In this document: positions 25,134-35,409 of the stretch, piece after piece
Numbering within the stretch: position 1 is the first letter of the stretch
Layout: every line of letters begins with the position of its first letter
Source: Alicyclobacillus shizuokensis NBRC 103103
GTDB lineage: Bacteria; Bacillota; Bacilli; Alicyclobacillales; Alicyclobacillaceae
DNA length: 50,101 bases
Direction: 5' to 3'
NCBI RefSeq assembly: GCF_001552255.1
Contig: NZ_BCQV01000035.1
Span: 1-50,101, forward strand
The notes under the pieces: model-generated
The model's input: only the letters and a program-made list of their open reading frames with translations
Told to the model about the DNA's origin: nothing
The model's database searches: none
Program-made: the position numbers and the translations under genes

Positions 25134-25158
25134 CCTCTGTCATGCCAAGTTTTACGGC

Positions 25159-26406
25159 TTAAACATAGGCCAGCCCGTCGTACAATGGGAAACGCGCGCA
25201 CAACGCCCCCACCTTCTGCCGCGCGGCGGCGAATGCCGATTCGCTCCCGTCCTTCAGTGTGAGGGCCAGAATGTCGGCTATCTCCGCCATGGCCTGCTGG
25301 TCCATGCCGCGCGTGGTGACGGCGGGAGTGCCCAGGCGAATGCCACTGGTCGTGTTCGGCTTTTCCGGGTCAAACGGTATGGCGTTCTTGTTTACGGTCA
25401 CGCCCACCTCGTCGAGCCGTCGTTCTGCTTCCTTGCCCGTCAAGCCCACGTTGCGCAAATCAATCAACATCAAGTGATTGTCCGTTCCCCCGGATACCAA
25501 CGTAAATCCCCGCGTGGACAGCGCGTCAGCGAGAGCCTGGGCGTTATCCACCACCGCTTGTGAATACTGGCGAAACTCGGGGCGCAGCGCCTCGCCAAAC
25601 GCCACCGCCTTGGCGGCAATGATGTGCATCAGCGGCCCACCTTGAATGCCTGGGAACACCGCCTTGTCAATGGCTTTCGCGTGCTCTGCCTTGCACAAGA
25701 TCATTCCGCCTCGCGGCCCGCGCAGCGTTTTGTGCGTGGTGGTAGTCACAAAGTCTGCGTACGGCACCGGCGACGGATGATGGCCCGTGGCCACCAGACC
25801 GGCGATGTGGGCCATATCCACCATCAACAACGCCCCCACCTTGTCGGCGATGGCCCGCAGCCGCGCAAAGTCGATGACCCGCGGATAGGCGCTGGCGCCC
25901 GCGACCAACAACCGCGGCCGGTGCTCCTCGGCCAGCCGCTCCACCTCATCATAATCAATCCGCTGGCTGGCGGCATCGACTCCATACGGCACAAACCGGT
26001 AGGTCTTGCCCGAAAAATTGACTGGGCTCCCATGCGTTAGATGGCCGCCGTGCGCCAAGTTCATCCCCAACACGGTGTCCCCCGGGTTGAGAACCGCAAA
26101 GTAAACGGCCGCATTGGCCTGGGCTCCCGAATGCGGCTGCACGTTGGCATGGTCGGCGCCGAACAATTCCTTCGCCCGCTCGATGGCAATCCGCTCGATC
26201 ACGTCCACATGTTCGCAGCCGCCGTAGTAACGACGCCCGGGATATCCTTCAGCGTATTTGTTGGTCAGAACGGTTCCCATGGCCGCCAACACGGCCCGAC
26301 TGACGAAGTTCTCCGAAGCGATGAGTTCGATCTTTTGCCGCTGCCGTTCCAACTCGGCCTGCATAGCCGCGGCCACGTCCGCATCCATCTGGTTCAAAAA
26401 CGTCAC
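25159..26406 (-). CDS. glyA: Serine hydroxymethyltransferase
   Basis: A 415-residue PLP enzyme interconverting glycine plus methylene-tetrahydrofolate and serine. Landmarks are [36 protein letters not shown], and the PLP Lys in [19 protein letters not shown] 26406 has GGGGG nearby and gives the normal length. It is the last gene of the riboswitch-controlled operon. With the glycine cleavage genes it makes serine from two glycines, which SdaA then consumes. Confidence 0.95.
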   Translation of the reverse strand: MTFLNQMDADVAAAMQAELERQRQKIELIASENFVSRAVLAAMGTVLTNKYAEGYPGRRYYGGCEHVDVIERIAIERAKELFGADHANVQPHSGAQANAAVYFAVLNPGDTVLGMNLAHGGHLTHGSPVNFSGKTYRFVPYGVDAASQRIDYDEVERLAEEHRPRLLVAGASAYPRVIDFARLRAIADKVGALLMVDMAHIAGLVATGHHPSPVPYADFVTTTTHKTLRGPRGGMILCKAEHAKAIDKAVFPGIQGGPLMHIIAAKAVAFGEALRPEFRQYSQAVVDNAQALADALSTRGFTLVSGGTDNHLMLIDLRNVGLTGKEAERRLDEVGVTVNKNAIPFDPEKPNTTSGIRLGTPAVTTRGMDQQAMAEIADILALTLKDGSESAFAAARQKVGALCARFPLYDGLAYV

Positions 26407-26450
26407 ATGCCTTCCCCCTCGTGATCGGGCCATCGCCGCACACGCACGCA

Positions 26451-27119
26451 TTAGAGCACCGAGACGACGCGGATATCGCGCACCCCCCTGATGCCGGCCC
26501 GCAAGTCCGCCAGCACCGAAGCTGGGACAGGCTGATCCACCTCACACACTGTGACCGCGTCGCCACCTTTTGTCCACCGCTCCAAACTCAGGCGCGCAAT
26601 GTTGGAGCCACGCTCGTCCAACAGGCGCGATACGCGAGCGAGAAACCCCTGTTCATCCACATGATACAAGATTAGCGTGAAACGTTCACCTGTGAACCTG
26701 ACGTGCAGGCCGTCCAGTTCTATCACCTCGACCTTTCCCCCGCCGATGGAACTGGCCACCAGAGCGGTCGCTCTGGTGGCGCCCGCCAGCACCACGCGCA
26801 CGGTGTTCGGGTGATGGTGCTCCGCTCGGCCCGCGGCGAACTCGTAAGCAAGCCCCGCCTCATGGGCGAGATCCCGGGCCCTTCTGACATCCGCATCCGC
26901 CGTGTCCAGCCCGAGCACCCCGGCCAGCAGCGCGACATCGGTCCCGTGACCGCGATAGGTGGCCAGAAAGGAGCCCATCAATTCAAACCGGACCTGGGTC
27001 GGGCGCTCTCCCAGCACCTCCCGCGCCAAACGGCCAATGCGCACCGCACCCGCCGTATGCGAACTGGAAGGACCCACCATCACCGGACCGATGATTTCAA
27101 AGGCGCTGTTGTATTTCAC
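26451..27119 (-). CDS. sdaAB: L-serine dehydratase, beta subunit
   Basis: A 222-residue subunit of the two-part iron-sulfur serine dehydratase. [20 protein letters not shown] is the family signature. The C-terminal 70 residues ([20 protein letters not shown]) form an ACT domain, a likely serine-sensing site. Its start overlaps the end of sdaAA by 23 bases. Confidence 0.93.
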   Translation of the reverse strand: MKYNSAFEIIGPVMVGPSSSHTAGAVRIGRLAREVLGERPTQVRFELMGSFLATYRGHGTDVALLAGVLGLDTADADVRRARDLAHEAGLAYEFAAGRAEHHHPNTVRVVLAGATRATALVASSIGGGKVEVIELDGLHVRFTGERFTLILYHVDEQGFLARVSRLLDERGSNIARLSLERWTKGGDAVTVCEVDQPVPASVLADLRAGIRGVRDIRVVSVL

Positions 27120-28104
27120 CGGTCACCCTCCCGTCGCGGGCCGAGCTTTGTTCCTCCGAGGCGGCGTCACAGGGACGCGCCAGACCCGACTGTGGTCGCC
27201 CCGACGAAGCCCCGCTATCAAGCAGTTCGTCCTCGCCAAACACCTTGACCCGATACGCTCGCCCCGTCGGCGTCCCCGCCAGGCCGCCCAGTCCAGTCTC
27301 ACGCAATGACACGGGCATCTCCTGGCCAATCTGACGCATGGCGTCCACCACTTCATCGGGCGGGATGACACTGCGGACGCCCGCCAACGCCATGTCGGCC
27401 GCTGCCAGCGCGGTGATGGCGTGTAAACCGTTGCGCGTGACGCAAGGGACCTCGACCAGTCCCGCCATCGGATCGCACACAAGCCCGAGTGAGTTTTGCA
27501 ACGCCAAAGCCGCCGCATGCACCGCCGCTTGCGGCGATCCGCCCGCCAGTTCGACCAACGCCCCGGCGGCCATGGCGGTGGCAGACCCCACCTCCGCCTG
27601 GCAGCCGCCGGCCGCGCCGGAAATGCAGGCCGCGTTGGCGATGGCGAGCCCCAGCGCTGCGGCCGTAAACAGACTCCACACCAGCTGGTCTCGCGTATAC
27701 CGACCGGAGTCCAGGAGGCTTACCAGAACCCCCGGCAAGATTCCCGCAGCGCCCGCTGTCGGCGTAGCCACGATGCGCCCCATCGCCGCATTGACTTCCG
27801 ACACCGCCAACGCGTACGCCATCGCCCGCAGGGGCTCCGGGGGCACAAAACTGGCGCCGCGTTCAAGGTAGGTGTGCACGCGCGCCGCATCCTGTCCAGT
27901 CAGCCCCGTGCGCGAGCGCTCCGGTTCCAGGATACCTTTGCGCACCGCCTGTTCCATCACCGCAAACTGGCTCGCCATCTTGGCCATCAGCTGGTCTTCG
28001 TCGAGCCCCGATTGTTGCTCTTCGACGGACATCATCAGACGAGCAATCGACAGGCCCCTGTCTTCCGCCTGCCGCGCCAGTTGAGAAAGGCTGGTAAAGG
28101 ACAC
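27097..28104 (-). CDS. sdaAA: L-serine dehydratase, alpha subunit
   Basis: About 335 residues. It holds the oxygen-sensitive 4Fe-4S cluster that removes water and ammonia from serine to give pyruvate. Cluster Cys are visible in SGAAGGCQAEVG, LGLVCDPMAG and VEVPCVTRNG. The TPTAGAAGILPGVL loop is conserved. GTG 28104 is preceded by GAGGTG at seven bases. The C-terminal 45 residues after GEDELLDSG are poorly conserved and overlap sdaAB. Its place inside a glycine cleavage operon points to glycine and serine catabolism rather than one-carbon supply alone. Confidence 0.92.
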   Translation of the reverse strand: MSFTSLSQLARQAEDRGLSIARLMMSVEEQQSGLDEDQLMAKMASQFAVMEQAVRKGILEPERSRTGLTGQDAARVHTYLERGASFVPPEPLRAMAYALAVSEVNAAMGRIVATPTAGAAGILPGVLVSLLDSGRYTRDQLVWSLFTAAALGLAIANAACISGAAGGCQAEVGSATAMAAGALVELAGGSPQAAVHAAALALQNSLGLVCDPMAGLVEVPCVTRNGLHAITALAAADMALAGVRSVIPPDEVVDAMRQIGQEMPVSLRETGLGGLAGTPTGRAYRVKVFGEDELLDSGASSGRPQSGLARPCDAASEEQSSARDGRVTGEIQQRL

Positions 28105-28121
28105 TCTCCAACACCTCGATT

Positions 28122-29588
28122 TCACTCAAATCGATGGCGGAGCACCGGCTGCCTGGCCGCCTGCACCTCGTCCAACCGACCCACAACCGTCGTGTGCGGC
28201 GCCGATCTGACGACCTCCGGGTGTTCCTGAGCCTCGTCGGCAATCTGCAGCATGACCGCGATAAACTCCTCCAGTGTCTCCAGGCTCTCCGTGTCCGTCG
28301 GCTCAATCATCATGCATTCGTCCACGATGAGCGGAAAGTAGACGGTTGGTGGGTGCATACCGAAATCCAGTACGCGTTTGGCGATATCCAGCGTCTTCAC
28401 CCCGTTTTTCTTTTGGCGTACGGCAGAGAGGACAAACTCGTGCTTGCACACCCGATCAAACGGTAGGTGGTAGGCATTCTCCAGTCGCCGCATCACGTAA
28501 TTGGCCGCCAACACCGCGGATTCGGACGCCTGTTTGAGTCCTTCAGCCCCCATCGTGCGGATATACGCGTAGGCGCGCACCAAGACGCCGAAGTTGCCGT
28601 AGAAGCCCTTGACCTTGCCAATCGAGCGGGGTACATCCCAATTCCATCGATACCGCCCATCGGCGTCCTGTTCTACGGTGGGTATTGGCAGATACGGCGC
28701 CAGGAACTGCTTCACACCCACCGGACCGGCCCCTGGGCCACCGCCCCCGTGGGGCGTCGAGAAGGTTTTGTGCAGGTTCAGGTGCACGACGTCGAATCCC
28801 ATGTCGCCGGGGCGGGTGTAACCCAAGATGGCGTTGGCGTTGGCCCCATCGTAGTACAGTAGGCCACCCGCCTCGTGGACAATGCGGGCAATCTCTTCAA
28901 TCTGGGTCTCAAACAAGCCGAGTGTGCTCGGGTTGGTCAACATCAGCGCCGCCGTGTCCGGACCGACCGCAGTGCGCAGGGCTGCCAGATCCACATTTCC
29001 ATCTGCGTCCGAGGGAATCGTCACAGCCTTCAACCCCGCCATCGTCACACTGGCCGGATTGGTTCCGTGGGAGGAGTCGGGAACGATGACCTTGTCCCGT
29101 TTTTCCCCGCGATCCCGATGGTACGCGGCAATCATCAACAGGCCGGTCCATTCCCCCTGGGCGCCAGCCGCCGGCTGCAGGCTGACCGCATCCATACCGG
29201 TGATCTCCATCAGGTCCCGCTGCAAGCGGTGCATCAATGCCAACGCCCCTTGCACCGTCTCCTCAGGCTGATAGGGATGGATGTGGGCAAATCCAGGCAA
29301 ACCGGCCGCCTTTTCGTTACGCTTTGGGTTGTACTTCATCGTACACGAGCCGAGCGGATAAAAGCCCGAATCGACGCCGTGGTTGCGCGTGGACAGGGCC
29401 GTAAAGTGGCGAACCACATCCAATTCGCTCAACTCGGGTAGACGAGGCGCATCCTGGCGGTAGTAGCTGCCCAATTCGCTCGCCGCGTCAAACTCCGGTA
29501 CGTCCAAGGCCGGCAGCGTGTAAGCGGTGCGTCCCGGCCGGCTGCGCTCAAACACGAGGGGAACCGTCTGCTTGGTCACGTCGGTCAT
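28122..29588 (-). CDS. gcvPB: Glycine dehydrogenase (decarboxylating) subunit 2
   Basis: A 488-residue half of the split P-protein, which decarboxylates glycine and passes the aminomethyl group to lipoyl-GcvH. The PLP Lys is in [30 protein letters not shown] and [11 protein letters not shown] are further marks. Its start overlaps the gcvPA stop (ATGA), so the two subunits are made in equal amounts. Confidence 0.95.
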   Translation of the reverse strand: MTDVTKQTVPLVFERSRPGRTAYTLPALDVPEFDAASELGSYYRQDAPRLPELSELDVVRHFTALSTRNHGVDSGFYPLGSCTMKYNPKRNEKAAGLPGFAHIHPYQPEETVQGALALMHRLQRDLMEITGMDAVSLQPAAGAQGEWTGLLMIAAYHRDRGEKRDKVIVPDSSHGTNPASVTMAGLKAVTIPSDADGNVDLAALRTAVGPDTAALMLTNPSTLGLFETQIEEIARIVHEAGGLLYYDGANANAILGYTRPGDMGFDVVHLNLHKTFSTPHGGGGPGAGPVGVKQFLAPYLPIPTVEQDADGRYRWNWDVPRSIGKVKGFYGNFGVLVRAYAYIRTMGAEGLKQASESAVLAANYVMRRLENAYHLPFDRVCKHEFVLSAVRQKKNGVKTLDIAKRVLDFGMHPPTVYFPLIVDECMMIEPTDTESLETLEEFIAVMLQIADEAQEHPEVVRSAPHTTVVGRLDEVQAARQPVLRHRFE

Positions 29589-30937
29589 ACAAGCGCCTCC
29601 TTCACCCGCTGCACCAAGCTATCGATTTCGGCGCGCGTGCGCACTTCGGTTACCGTCAGCAGCACACAGTCTTGCAACTCCGGATAGAACCGGCCCAGGT
29701 CCAGCCCGAACAAGAAACCTTCGGCCAGCAGGCGCTTCTGTACGGGTGCGACCGGGCGCGGCAGCCGCACGACGAACTCGTTGAAAAAGGGACCGGAAAA
29801 GACGCCCTGCACACCATCAACCTGTTCCAGACAGTGCCTCAGGTAGTGCGCCTTATGGTAGTTCTGGAGCGCCAACTCACGCATGCCCTGTGGTCCCATG
29901 TACGTCAGATAGACCGTTGCCGCCAGGGCGTTCAAGGCCTGGTTTGAGCAGATGTTGGAAGACGCCTTTTCGCGGCGGATGTGCTGTTCCCGCGCTTGCA
30001 GCGTGAGGACGTATCCCCGCCGCCCGTCTGCGTCCACCGTCTCGCCCACGATGCGTCCCGGCAGGCGCCGCATCAGGTCGCGGTGCGCGGCCATCATGCC
30101 CAAGTATGGCCCGCCAAAGCTCAACCGGTTGCCGAGCGATTGCCCTTCCGCAACCACCACGTCCGCGCCCAGCCGCCCCGGCGGCTCCAGCAATCCCAAG
30201 GCAACAGGGTACGCGCTGACGACCAACAGCGCCCCTGCTCTATGTGCGATGTCCGCGATGCGGGCCAGGTCTTCCAACTGGCCGAAGAAATTCGGGTATT
30301 GCACCAACACACCCGCTGTCGTCTCATCGCACAGCGATTGCAGCTGCTCAAGGTCGATACGCCCATCCTGATGCGGAATCTCCACCAGCTCCACCGACTG
30401 GCCGCCGGCGTAGGTCGCCACCACCTGGCGATACTCGGGATGAAGCGTGCCGGCCAGCAGCAACCGGTTGCGACGCGTGTGGGTACAAGCCACCATGCCG
30501 GCTTCGCCCAGCGCCGTCGGCCCGTCGTACATCGACGCATTGGCCAAATCCATGCCCGTGAGTTCCGCCACCAGGGTCTGATACTCAAAGATGGCCTGCA
30601 GCATCCCTTGGCTGACCTCTGGCTGGTATTGCGTGTAGGACGTGTAAAATTCGGATCGGCCGAGTATCGCCTCCACAACGCTCGGCTGATAATGCTCGTA
30701 GGCGCCGGCTCCCAGAAAGCTCACCAGCTGATCAAGGTCCTGATTTTGTTGGGCCAGTCCCTGCATGTGACGAAACAGTTCCAACTCGGACATGGCATCG
30801 GGCAGTTGAAGCGGCCGCTTCAGACGCACCGACTCGGGGATGTCGGCGAACAACTCCCCGATATCCGAAATACCGAGAAAGTCCATCATCGTTTGCCTGT
30901 CTTCATCGGTGTGCGGAAGATAGCTGAAGTTTGCCAA
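29585..30937 (-). CDS. gcvPA: Glycine dehydrogenase (decarboxylating) subunit 1
   Basis: A 450-residue half of the P-protein. It starts [17 protein letters not shown] as in the family and contains YTPYQ-like [28 protein letters not shown] and [14 protein letters not shown] chose TTG 30937 because AGGGGTG/GAAGG sits just upstream and the length matches homologues (about 448). ATG 30955 would add six residues but lacks a ribosome binding site. Confidence 0.94.
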   Translation of the reverse strand: MANFSYLPHTDEDRQTMMDFLGISDIGELFADIPESVRLKRPLQLPDAMSELELFRHMQGLAQQNQDLDQLVSFLGAGAYEHYQPSVVEAILGRSEFYTSYTQYQPEVSQGMLQAIFEYQTLVAELTGMDLANASMYDGPTALGEAGMVACTHTRRNRLLLAGTLHPEYRQVVATYAGGQSVELVEIPHQDGRIDLEQLQSLCDETTAGVLVQYPNFFGQLEDLARIADIAHRAGALLVVSAYPVALGLLEPPGRLGADVVVAEGQSLGNRLSFGGPYLGMMAAHRDLMRRLPGRIVGETVDADGRRGYVLTLQAREQHIRREKASSNICSNQALNALAATVYLTYMGPQGMRELALQNYHKAHYLRHCLEQVDGVQGVFSGPFFNEFVVRLPRPVAPVQKRLLAEGFLFGLDLGRFYPELQDCVLLTVTEVRTRAEIDSLVQRVKEALV

Positions 30938-30972
30938 GCGTCCTTCACCCCTCATACTCGTTCTATCCACGC

Positions 30973-32094
30973 CTAGCGCGCTCGCCGATAGAAGGGGATT
31001 TTCACCACCTCGGCGACGGTCGCGCGCCCCCGGATGTCGATGCCGACTTGGCTGCCAATCTTTACGCATCCGGCATCCACGAGCGCCAAGGCAATCCCCT
31101 GGTGCAGGGTCGGCGAATGCGTTCCCGAGGTCACCCTGCCGATACACGTGCCCTCGCGTGCGGTGCAACCGTGGGACAGCGCCACAATCGCCTGACCCGC
31201 CCGCGGCACGCCTCGGTGCAGCAGTCTCAGCCCCACCAGTTCCCGAGCCGGTCCCGTCTCCTGCTGGGTGATCAGGGACGCGCGCCCGATGAAATCACCC
31301 TTGTCGAACTTGACGAAGCGGTGGAGACCGGCTTCGAGTGGTGTGATATCCGTGTCCAACTCATGCCCATACAACGGCAGAGCGGCTTCCAGCCGCAGCG
31401 TGTCACGCGCCCCCAATCCACAGGGAAGCAGCCCGTCCGCCTCACCCACGGCCAGCAGCCTCCGCCACAAAGTAGGCGCCGATTCCGGTGGGACGTAGAT
31501 TTCAAAACCGTCCTCGCCCGTGTACCCGGTGCGGGAGACAAGAGCCTGCACCCCGTCCACTTCGCCCATGACAAAGCGGTACGGCCGTACGGCGGCCAAG
31601 GACACGGAGGTCAGTCGCTGCAGAATCGATGCAGCTCGCGGACCTTGCAACGCCAACAATGCACACTCATCCGACCGATTCCTGACAGACACCGCATACC
31701 CGGTTGCATGTTCTGACAACCAGGCATAGTCCTTGTCGATATTGGCTGCGTTCACGACAAGCAGGTACCGCTCGTCCGTCAGACAGTAGACCAACAGGTC
31801 GTCCACGGTACCCCCGTGTTCATACAGCATCGGCGAATAGACCGCACGCCCGGGAACGAGTCTGGACAGGTCGTTGGTCACCATCGACTGCAAGAATGAC
31901 CGCGCCTCGCGCCCGACGACCTCGAATTCCCCCATGTGTGACACATCAAACAAACCGGCCGCGCCACGCACGGCCTCATGTTCCTTGAGGATGCTGTCAA
32001 ACTGAACGGGCATCTCCCATCCGCCAAAATCCACCAGTTTTGCGCCGTATTCCACATATAATGGATGCAGAACGGTCCGTTTCAGGCTAGACAC
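30973..32094 (-). CDS. gcvT: Aminomethyltransferase (glycine cleavage T-protein)
   Basis: A 373-residue folate enzyme that releases ammonia and makes methylene-tetrahydrofolate. Marks are LVDFGGWEMPVQF, GLFDVSHMGE, SRTGYTGEDGFEIY, LGARDTLRLEAALPLYGHEL and GRVTSGTHSP. GTG 32094 follows GGAGG by seven bases. It is the first gene after the glycine riboswitch and terminator. Confidence 0.95.
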   Translation of the reverse strand: MSSLKRTVLHPLYVEYGAKLVDFGGWEMPVQFDSILKEHEAVRGAAGLFDVSHMGEFEVVGREARSFLQSMVTNDLSRLVPGRAVYSPMLYEHGGTVDDLLVYCLTDERYLLVVNAANIDKDYAWLSEHATGYAVSVRNRSDECALLALQGPRAASILQRLTSVSLAAVRPYRFVMGEVDGVQALVSRTGYTGEDGFEIYVPPESAPTLWRRLLAVGEADGLLPCGLGARDTLRLEAALPLYGHELDTDITPLEAGLHRFVKFDKGDFIGRASLITQQETGPARELVGLRLLHRGVPRAGQAIVALSHGCTAREGTCIGRVTSGTHSPTLHQGIALALVDAGCVKIGSQVGIDIRGRATVAEVVKIPFYRRAR

Positions 32095-32169
32095 GCCACT
32101 CCCTCCTGTTCGCATGGCGGCCTTCCCCGCCTTTCGCGCATCATTAGGTACACAAACAAGAAAGGCACA

Positions 32170-32214
32170 TAAAAAAACAGAGACACACGAAGACCACGTC
32201 CTCGTCGTCTCTGT
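32170..32214 (-). terminator. Expression-platform terminator of the glycine riboswitch
   Basis: On the minus strand ACAGAGAC pairs with GTCTCTGT, with an inner ACGAGGACGTGGTCTTCGT stem, followed by seven T. It lies between the second aptamer and gcvT. Glycine binding should favour read-through, as in other gcvT riboswitches. Confidence 0.85.
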
Positions 32215-32390
32215 CTCACAACCTGAGAGTTCCCCACAACCAAGTGGTTACCCCATCGGTAGCCGTCCCCAAGCGGCTTCTCCAGAGCTGCATCCTGTGG
32301 CGTTATTACGACCTGAGAGATTTTGTGCGGGCCGAGGCTGCAGCCGCACATTGCCCCATCGGTGGTATCACTACACTCTCACGCCAGCAG
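32215..32390 (-). promoter_or_regulatory. Tandem glycine riboswitch
   Basis: Two aptamers in series on the minus strand. Each has the core ACCGATGGGG (plus about 32357 and 32253) and ends with TCTCTCAGGT (32311-32320) or ACTCTCAGGT (32221-32230). A GAGAGT or GGAGAA closing strand lies upstream of each. The order promoter, aptamer I, aptamer II, terminator, gcvT matches the classical cooperative glycine riboswitch. Confidence 0.93.
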
Positions 32391-32427
32391 TCATCTGCGC
32401 ACTATGTATTTTTCGGATTCCCACCTC

Positions 32428-32456
32428 ACTATAATAGGGAACGAGACGCGTTGCAA
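32428..32456 (-). promoter_or_regulatory. Sigma-A promoter of the glycine operon
   Basis: On the minus strand TTGCAA (32451-32456), exactly 17 bases, then TATAGT (32428-32433). Transcription should start near 32421, about 30 bases before aptamer I. Confidence 0.8.
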
Positions 32457-32527
32457 TACCTTTTTCACCGAATAAGTTGGCCCTGTGCAGAACTGACCGC
32501 ACAGGGCTACGCATCCTGAATACCGCC

Positions 32528-32650
32528 TCAGCATACAGGAGTGGTCGTGCAAGTTGTCACGTTGTACGGAATCAGGAGAATGAACAAGACGAAGATGATC
32601 AGGAACACGATTGCCCAGCGGGTATATGCGCCAAGAGCGCCGTCGTACAT
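32528..32650 (-). CDS. YjcZ-type sporulation membrane peptide
   Basis: A 40-residue peptide. A short Gly/Tyr head (MYDGALGAYTRW) leads into one helix (AIVFLIIFVLFILLIPY) and a Cys/Thr tail. This is the layout of the YjcZ family of spore-associated peptides. GAAGGAGG lies about eight bases before ATG. A paralogue follows at 32724-32831. Confidence 0.75.
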   Translation of the reverse strand: MYDGALGAYTRWAIVFLIIFVLFILLIPYNVTTCTTTPVC

Positions 32651-32723
32651 CCCGCAGCCCTCCTTCGTGCACCAAATGTCTCCCAGAAGACCGCCGGGGC
32701 TGCCTCGTAGCCATCACGGGGAC

Positions 32724-32831
32724 TCAATATCCAGCCGCCGCGCCATAACCCGGGACCAACAGGAAGAACAGGACGAAGATGATTAGGAACACGACAGCCC
32801 ACCGGGTATATCCGCCAAAAACTCCGTACAC
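32724..32831 (-). CDS. YjcZ-type sporulation membrane peptide, second copy
   Basis: A 35-residue peptide with the same core (GYTRWAVVFLIIFVLFFLL) as its neighbour but a different tail (VPGYGAAAGY). GTG 32831 follows GAGGAGG by eight bases. The two copies share most of their helix, so they arose by local duplication. Such peptides sit in spore layers. The precise role is unknown. Confidence 0.75.
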   Translation of the reverse strand: MYGVFGGYTRWAVVFLIIFVLFFLLVPGYGAAAGY

Positions 32832-33042
32832 TTTCCACACCTCCTCGCCCGGTCTTGGTTCACCATATGAGGCTGCCAGGTGCTTTCGTCGCGGTATTCG
32901 CCCGGTCCTACCCATGGATTTACAGATTCTCCCATCTCTTGCATGGCAACAACATCCGTGCAAGACCGGCGGCAGAATGCACAAGCTAAGACCGCCAAAG
33001 CAATGGCGCTGAGCAGGCTGTCGTACCGGAGGGGAGAGCAAC

Positions 33043-33180
33043 ATGGATAGCTGTTACTACTGCCAACACCCAATCGAGGGAAAGCCGCATTATGTGACCT
33101 TCTACGAGGTGGACGATGAACACGACGAGCCGCTCTGCGACTCGTGTTATGCAGAGTGGTTGGAGTCGATGAAGGGGTAG
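33043..33180 (+). CDS. Zinc-ribbon microprotein
   Basis: A 45-residue protein with CYYC near the N-terminus and CDSC near the C-terminus, separated by an acidic stretch. This is a plausible single zinc site. GGAGGGGAG lies five bases before ATG. It is read opposite to the YjcZ pair and to acsA. I do not recognise a named family. Confidence 0.65.
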   Translation: MDSCYYCQHPIEGKPHYVTFYEVDDEHDEPLCDSCYAEWLESMKG

Positions 33181-33204
33181 ACCACCTGATGTAGTTGGAA
33201 CCAT

Positions 33205-33242
33205 GCCCCGGGGAAAATGAGTGCTCTGCGGTGCCCCGGGGC
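33205..33242. terminator. GC-rich hairpin between microprotein and acsA
   Basis: GCCCCGGGG (33205-33213) and CCCCGGGGC (33234-33242) form a perfect nine-base stem around a 20-base loop. There is no T-run on either strand, but the position between convergent genes suits a bidirectional stop. Confidence 0.5.
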
Positions 33243-33254
33243 GCCAGGTCACAC

Positions 33255-35213
33255 TTAGCCCTCCAGGCCTCGGTATTGGTCCTGCAGGGATCTGACCACG
33301 GACGGATCGGCTAAAGTGGAGGTGTCGCCAATCACCCGGCCTTCCGCGATGTCGCGCAACAAGCGGCGCATAATCTTGCCGCTGCGAGTCTTGGGCAAGT
33401 CAGCCGTAAAGAGGATCTCCTCGGGACGGGCCATGGCACCGATGGTCGACGCCACATGACGCTTCAGTTCCTGGGCCAGCTGGTCGTCTGGGTCAACGCC
33501 TTCCTTCACCGTCACAAAGGCGGTGATAGCCTGACCTTTTACATCATGGGCGCGTCCAATCACTGCCGCCTCGGCAACAGCCGCGTGCGCCACCAGGGCA
33601 CTTTCGACCTCCATCGTGCCGATGCGATGTCCAGACACGTTAATCACGTCGTCGATTCGACCCAAAATCCACAGGTACCCATCTTCGTCCATGTAGGCCC
33701 CGTCTCCCGACAAATAAAGACCATCGAATTTGCCAAAATACGTGTTGCGGAAACGTTCATCATCGCCCCACACCGTGCGCAGCATGGAGGGCCACGGACG
33801 TTTCACGACCAGGTAGCCACCCTGGCCGCGAGGAACCGGTTGACCCTGCTCGTCCACAATATCGATCTCAATTCCGGGCACAGGACGTGTGGCCGAGCCG
33901 GGTTTCGTGGCAACAAGACCTGGAAGCGGTGCCACCATGGCGCATCCGGTCTCTGTCTGCCACCACGTGTCCACAATAGGGCAACGCCCCTGCCCAACGT
34001 GTTCGTGAAACCACATCCACGCCTCAGGGTTGATGGGTTCACCGACCGTCCCCAACAAGCGCAGGCTGCCCAGGTTATATGCCTTCAGATACTCCTCGCC
34101 CCACTTCATGAACATGCGAATGGACGTAGGAGCTGTGTAGAAAATTGTCACTCCATACCGCTCAATGAGCTGCCAAAACCTGTCGCGCCCTGGATAGTCC
34201 GGAGCCCCTTCATACAGGACAACGGTCGCCCCAGCTGACAAAGGACCATAAACCACATAGGTGTGTCCCGTTACCCAGCCGATGTCCGCCGAACAGAAAT
34301 AGACGTCGCTGTCCTTGATGTCGAAGACGCTGCGCATGGACGTGTTCACGCCCACCATGTATCCGCCTGTGCTATGCACAATCCCCTTGGGTTTGCCTGT
34401 GGTACCCGAGGTATACAGAAGATATAAAATGTCTTCGGCATCCATCGGCTCGGGTGGGAAAGGGGCCGTCGGCGACTTCGCCATTTCTTCCTGCCAGTCC
34501 AGGTCCCGACCGGCTACCATGGTAGCTCCTGATGCGCCGCCGACGCGCCGAACGACCAATACCTGCTCGACCGATGTCCCGAGAACCGCTTCATCCGCGT
34601 TCTGTTTGAGGGGAATGACCTGGCCTCGCCGCCAGCCTCCGTCCGCTGTGATCAGCAACTTGGAACCCGCATCGACCAGGCGATCCCTGAGACTGGCCGC
34701 TGAAAAGCCACCAAAGACCACCGAATGAATGGCACCGATCTTAGCGCAAGCGAGCATGGCTATGGGCAACTCCGGGATCATCGGCAGATAGATGGTGACC
34801 CGGTCCCCTTTCTGTACCCCTAACCGTCGCAGCATGTGGGCAGCACGGTCCACCTCGCGCCCCAGCAGGTCGTACGTGAAGACCCTTTGATCACCGGGCT
34901 CGCCTTCCCAAATGATGGCGGCTTTGTTCTTCCGAGGACCCTCTCGATGCCGATCCACCGTGTTCTGGGCGGCGTTCAGCTTACCATCCGCAAACCAACG
35001 AGCGTGCGGGGGATTCCACTCCAAGACGCGAGTGAACGGCTTCATCCAGGTGATATACGACGCCTGTTCTGCCCAATACCCCTCTGGGTCTTGCTGTGCC
35101 CGCTCGTAGACGGCAGGATCCGCGAAATTGGCTTGCTGCCGGAAAGACTCGGAAGGAGAAAACGTCCGATTTTCATGCATCCAGGTGTCCAACGCTTGGC
35201 TCGGGGTCCCCAT
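33255..35213 (-). CDS. acsA: Acetyl-CoA synthetase
   Basis: A 652-residue AMP-forming enzyme that activates acetate to acetyl-CoA in the cytosol. The nucleotide loop is [20 protein letters not shown]. Other marks are [30 protein letters not shown] and the C-terminal SGKIMRR block whose Lys is the usual acetylation switch. Length is standard. The start ATG follows GGGGGAG by eight bases. It is a monocistronic-looking gene. No acu genes are nearby. Confidence 0.95.
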   Translation of the reverse strand: MGTPSQALDTWMHENRTFSPSESFRQQANFADPAVYERAQQDPEGYWAEQASYITWMKPFTRVLEWNPPHARWFADGKLNAAQNTVDRHREGPRKNKAAIIWEGEPGDQRVFTYDLLGREVDRAAHMLRRLGVQKGDRVTIYLPMIPELPIAMLACAKIGAIHSVVFGGFSAASLRDRLVDAGSKLLITADGGWRRGQVIPLKQNADEAVLGTSVEQVLVVRRVGGASGATMVAGRDLDWQEEMAKSPTAPFPPEPMDAEDILYLLYTSGTTGKPKGIVHSTGGYMVGVNTSMRSVFDIKDSDVYFCSADIGWVTGHTYVVYGPLSAGATVVLYEGAPDYPGRDRFWQLIERYGVTIFYTAPTSIRMFMKWGEEYLKAYNLGSLRLLGTVGEPINPEAWMWFHEHVGQGRCPIVDTWWQTETGCAMVAPLPGLVATKPGSATRPVPGIEIDIVDEQGQPVPRGQGGYLVVKRPWPSMLRTVWGDDERFRNTYFGKFDGLYLSGDGAYMDEDGYLWILGRIDDVINVSGHRIGTMEVESALVAHAAVAEAAVIGRAHDVKGQAITAFVTVKEGVDPDDQLAQELKRHVASTIGAMARPEEILFTADLPKTRSGKIMRRLLRDIAEGRVIGDTSTLADPSVVRSLQDQYRGLEG

Positions 35214-35409
35214 GTGTCAACTCCCCCTCGATGTCCTGATGTATCCGGTTTGCTACGACAATGATGGCGATCACAATCGGCTGTCTCAATCTGCACGCCT
35301 ATGCGAGCGCTTACTTCCTGAAATAGAACAAGCACCCATATGAAACAAAATAATTATACAAGTTGAAGGGCGAACTTTCAAACCCTTCTCTTTCCTGTCG
35401 ATCCGGTGT

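Noticed and set aside
32783-33073. Minus-strand frame with AIALAVLACAFCRRSC and an acidic tail
   Set aside because: It overlaps the second YjcZ peptide in another frame and has no ribosome binding site. It is not fully excluded, as the part before 32840 is otherwise empty.
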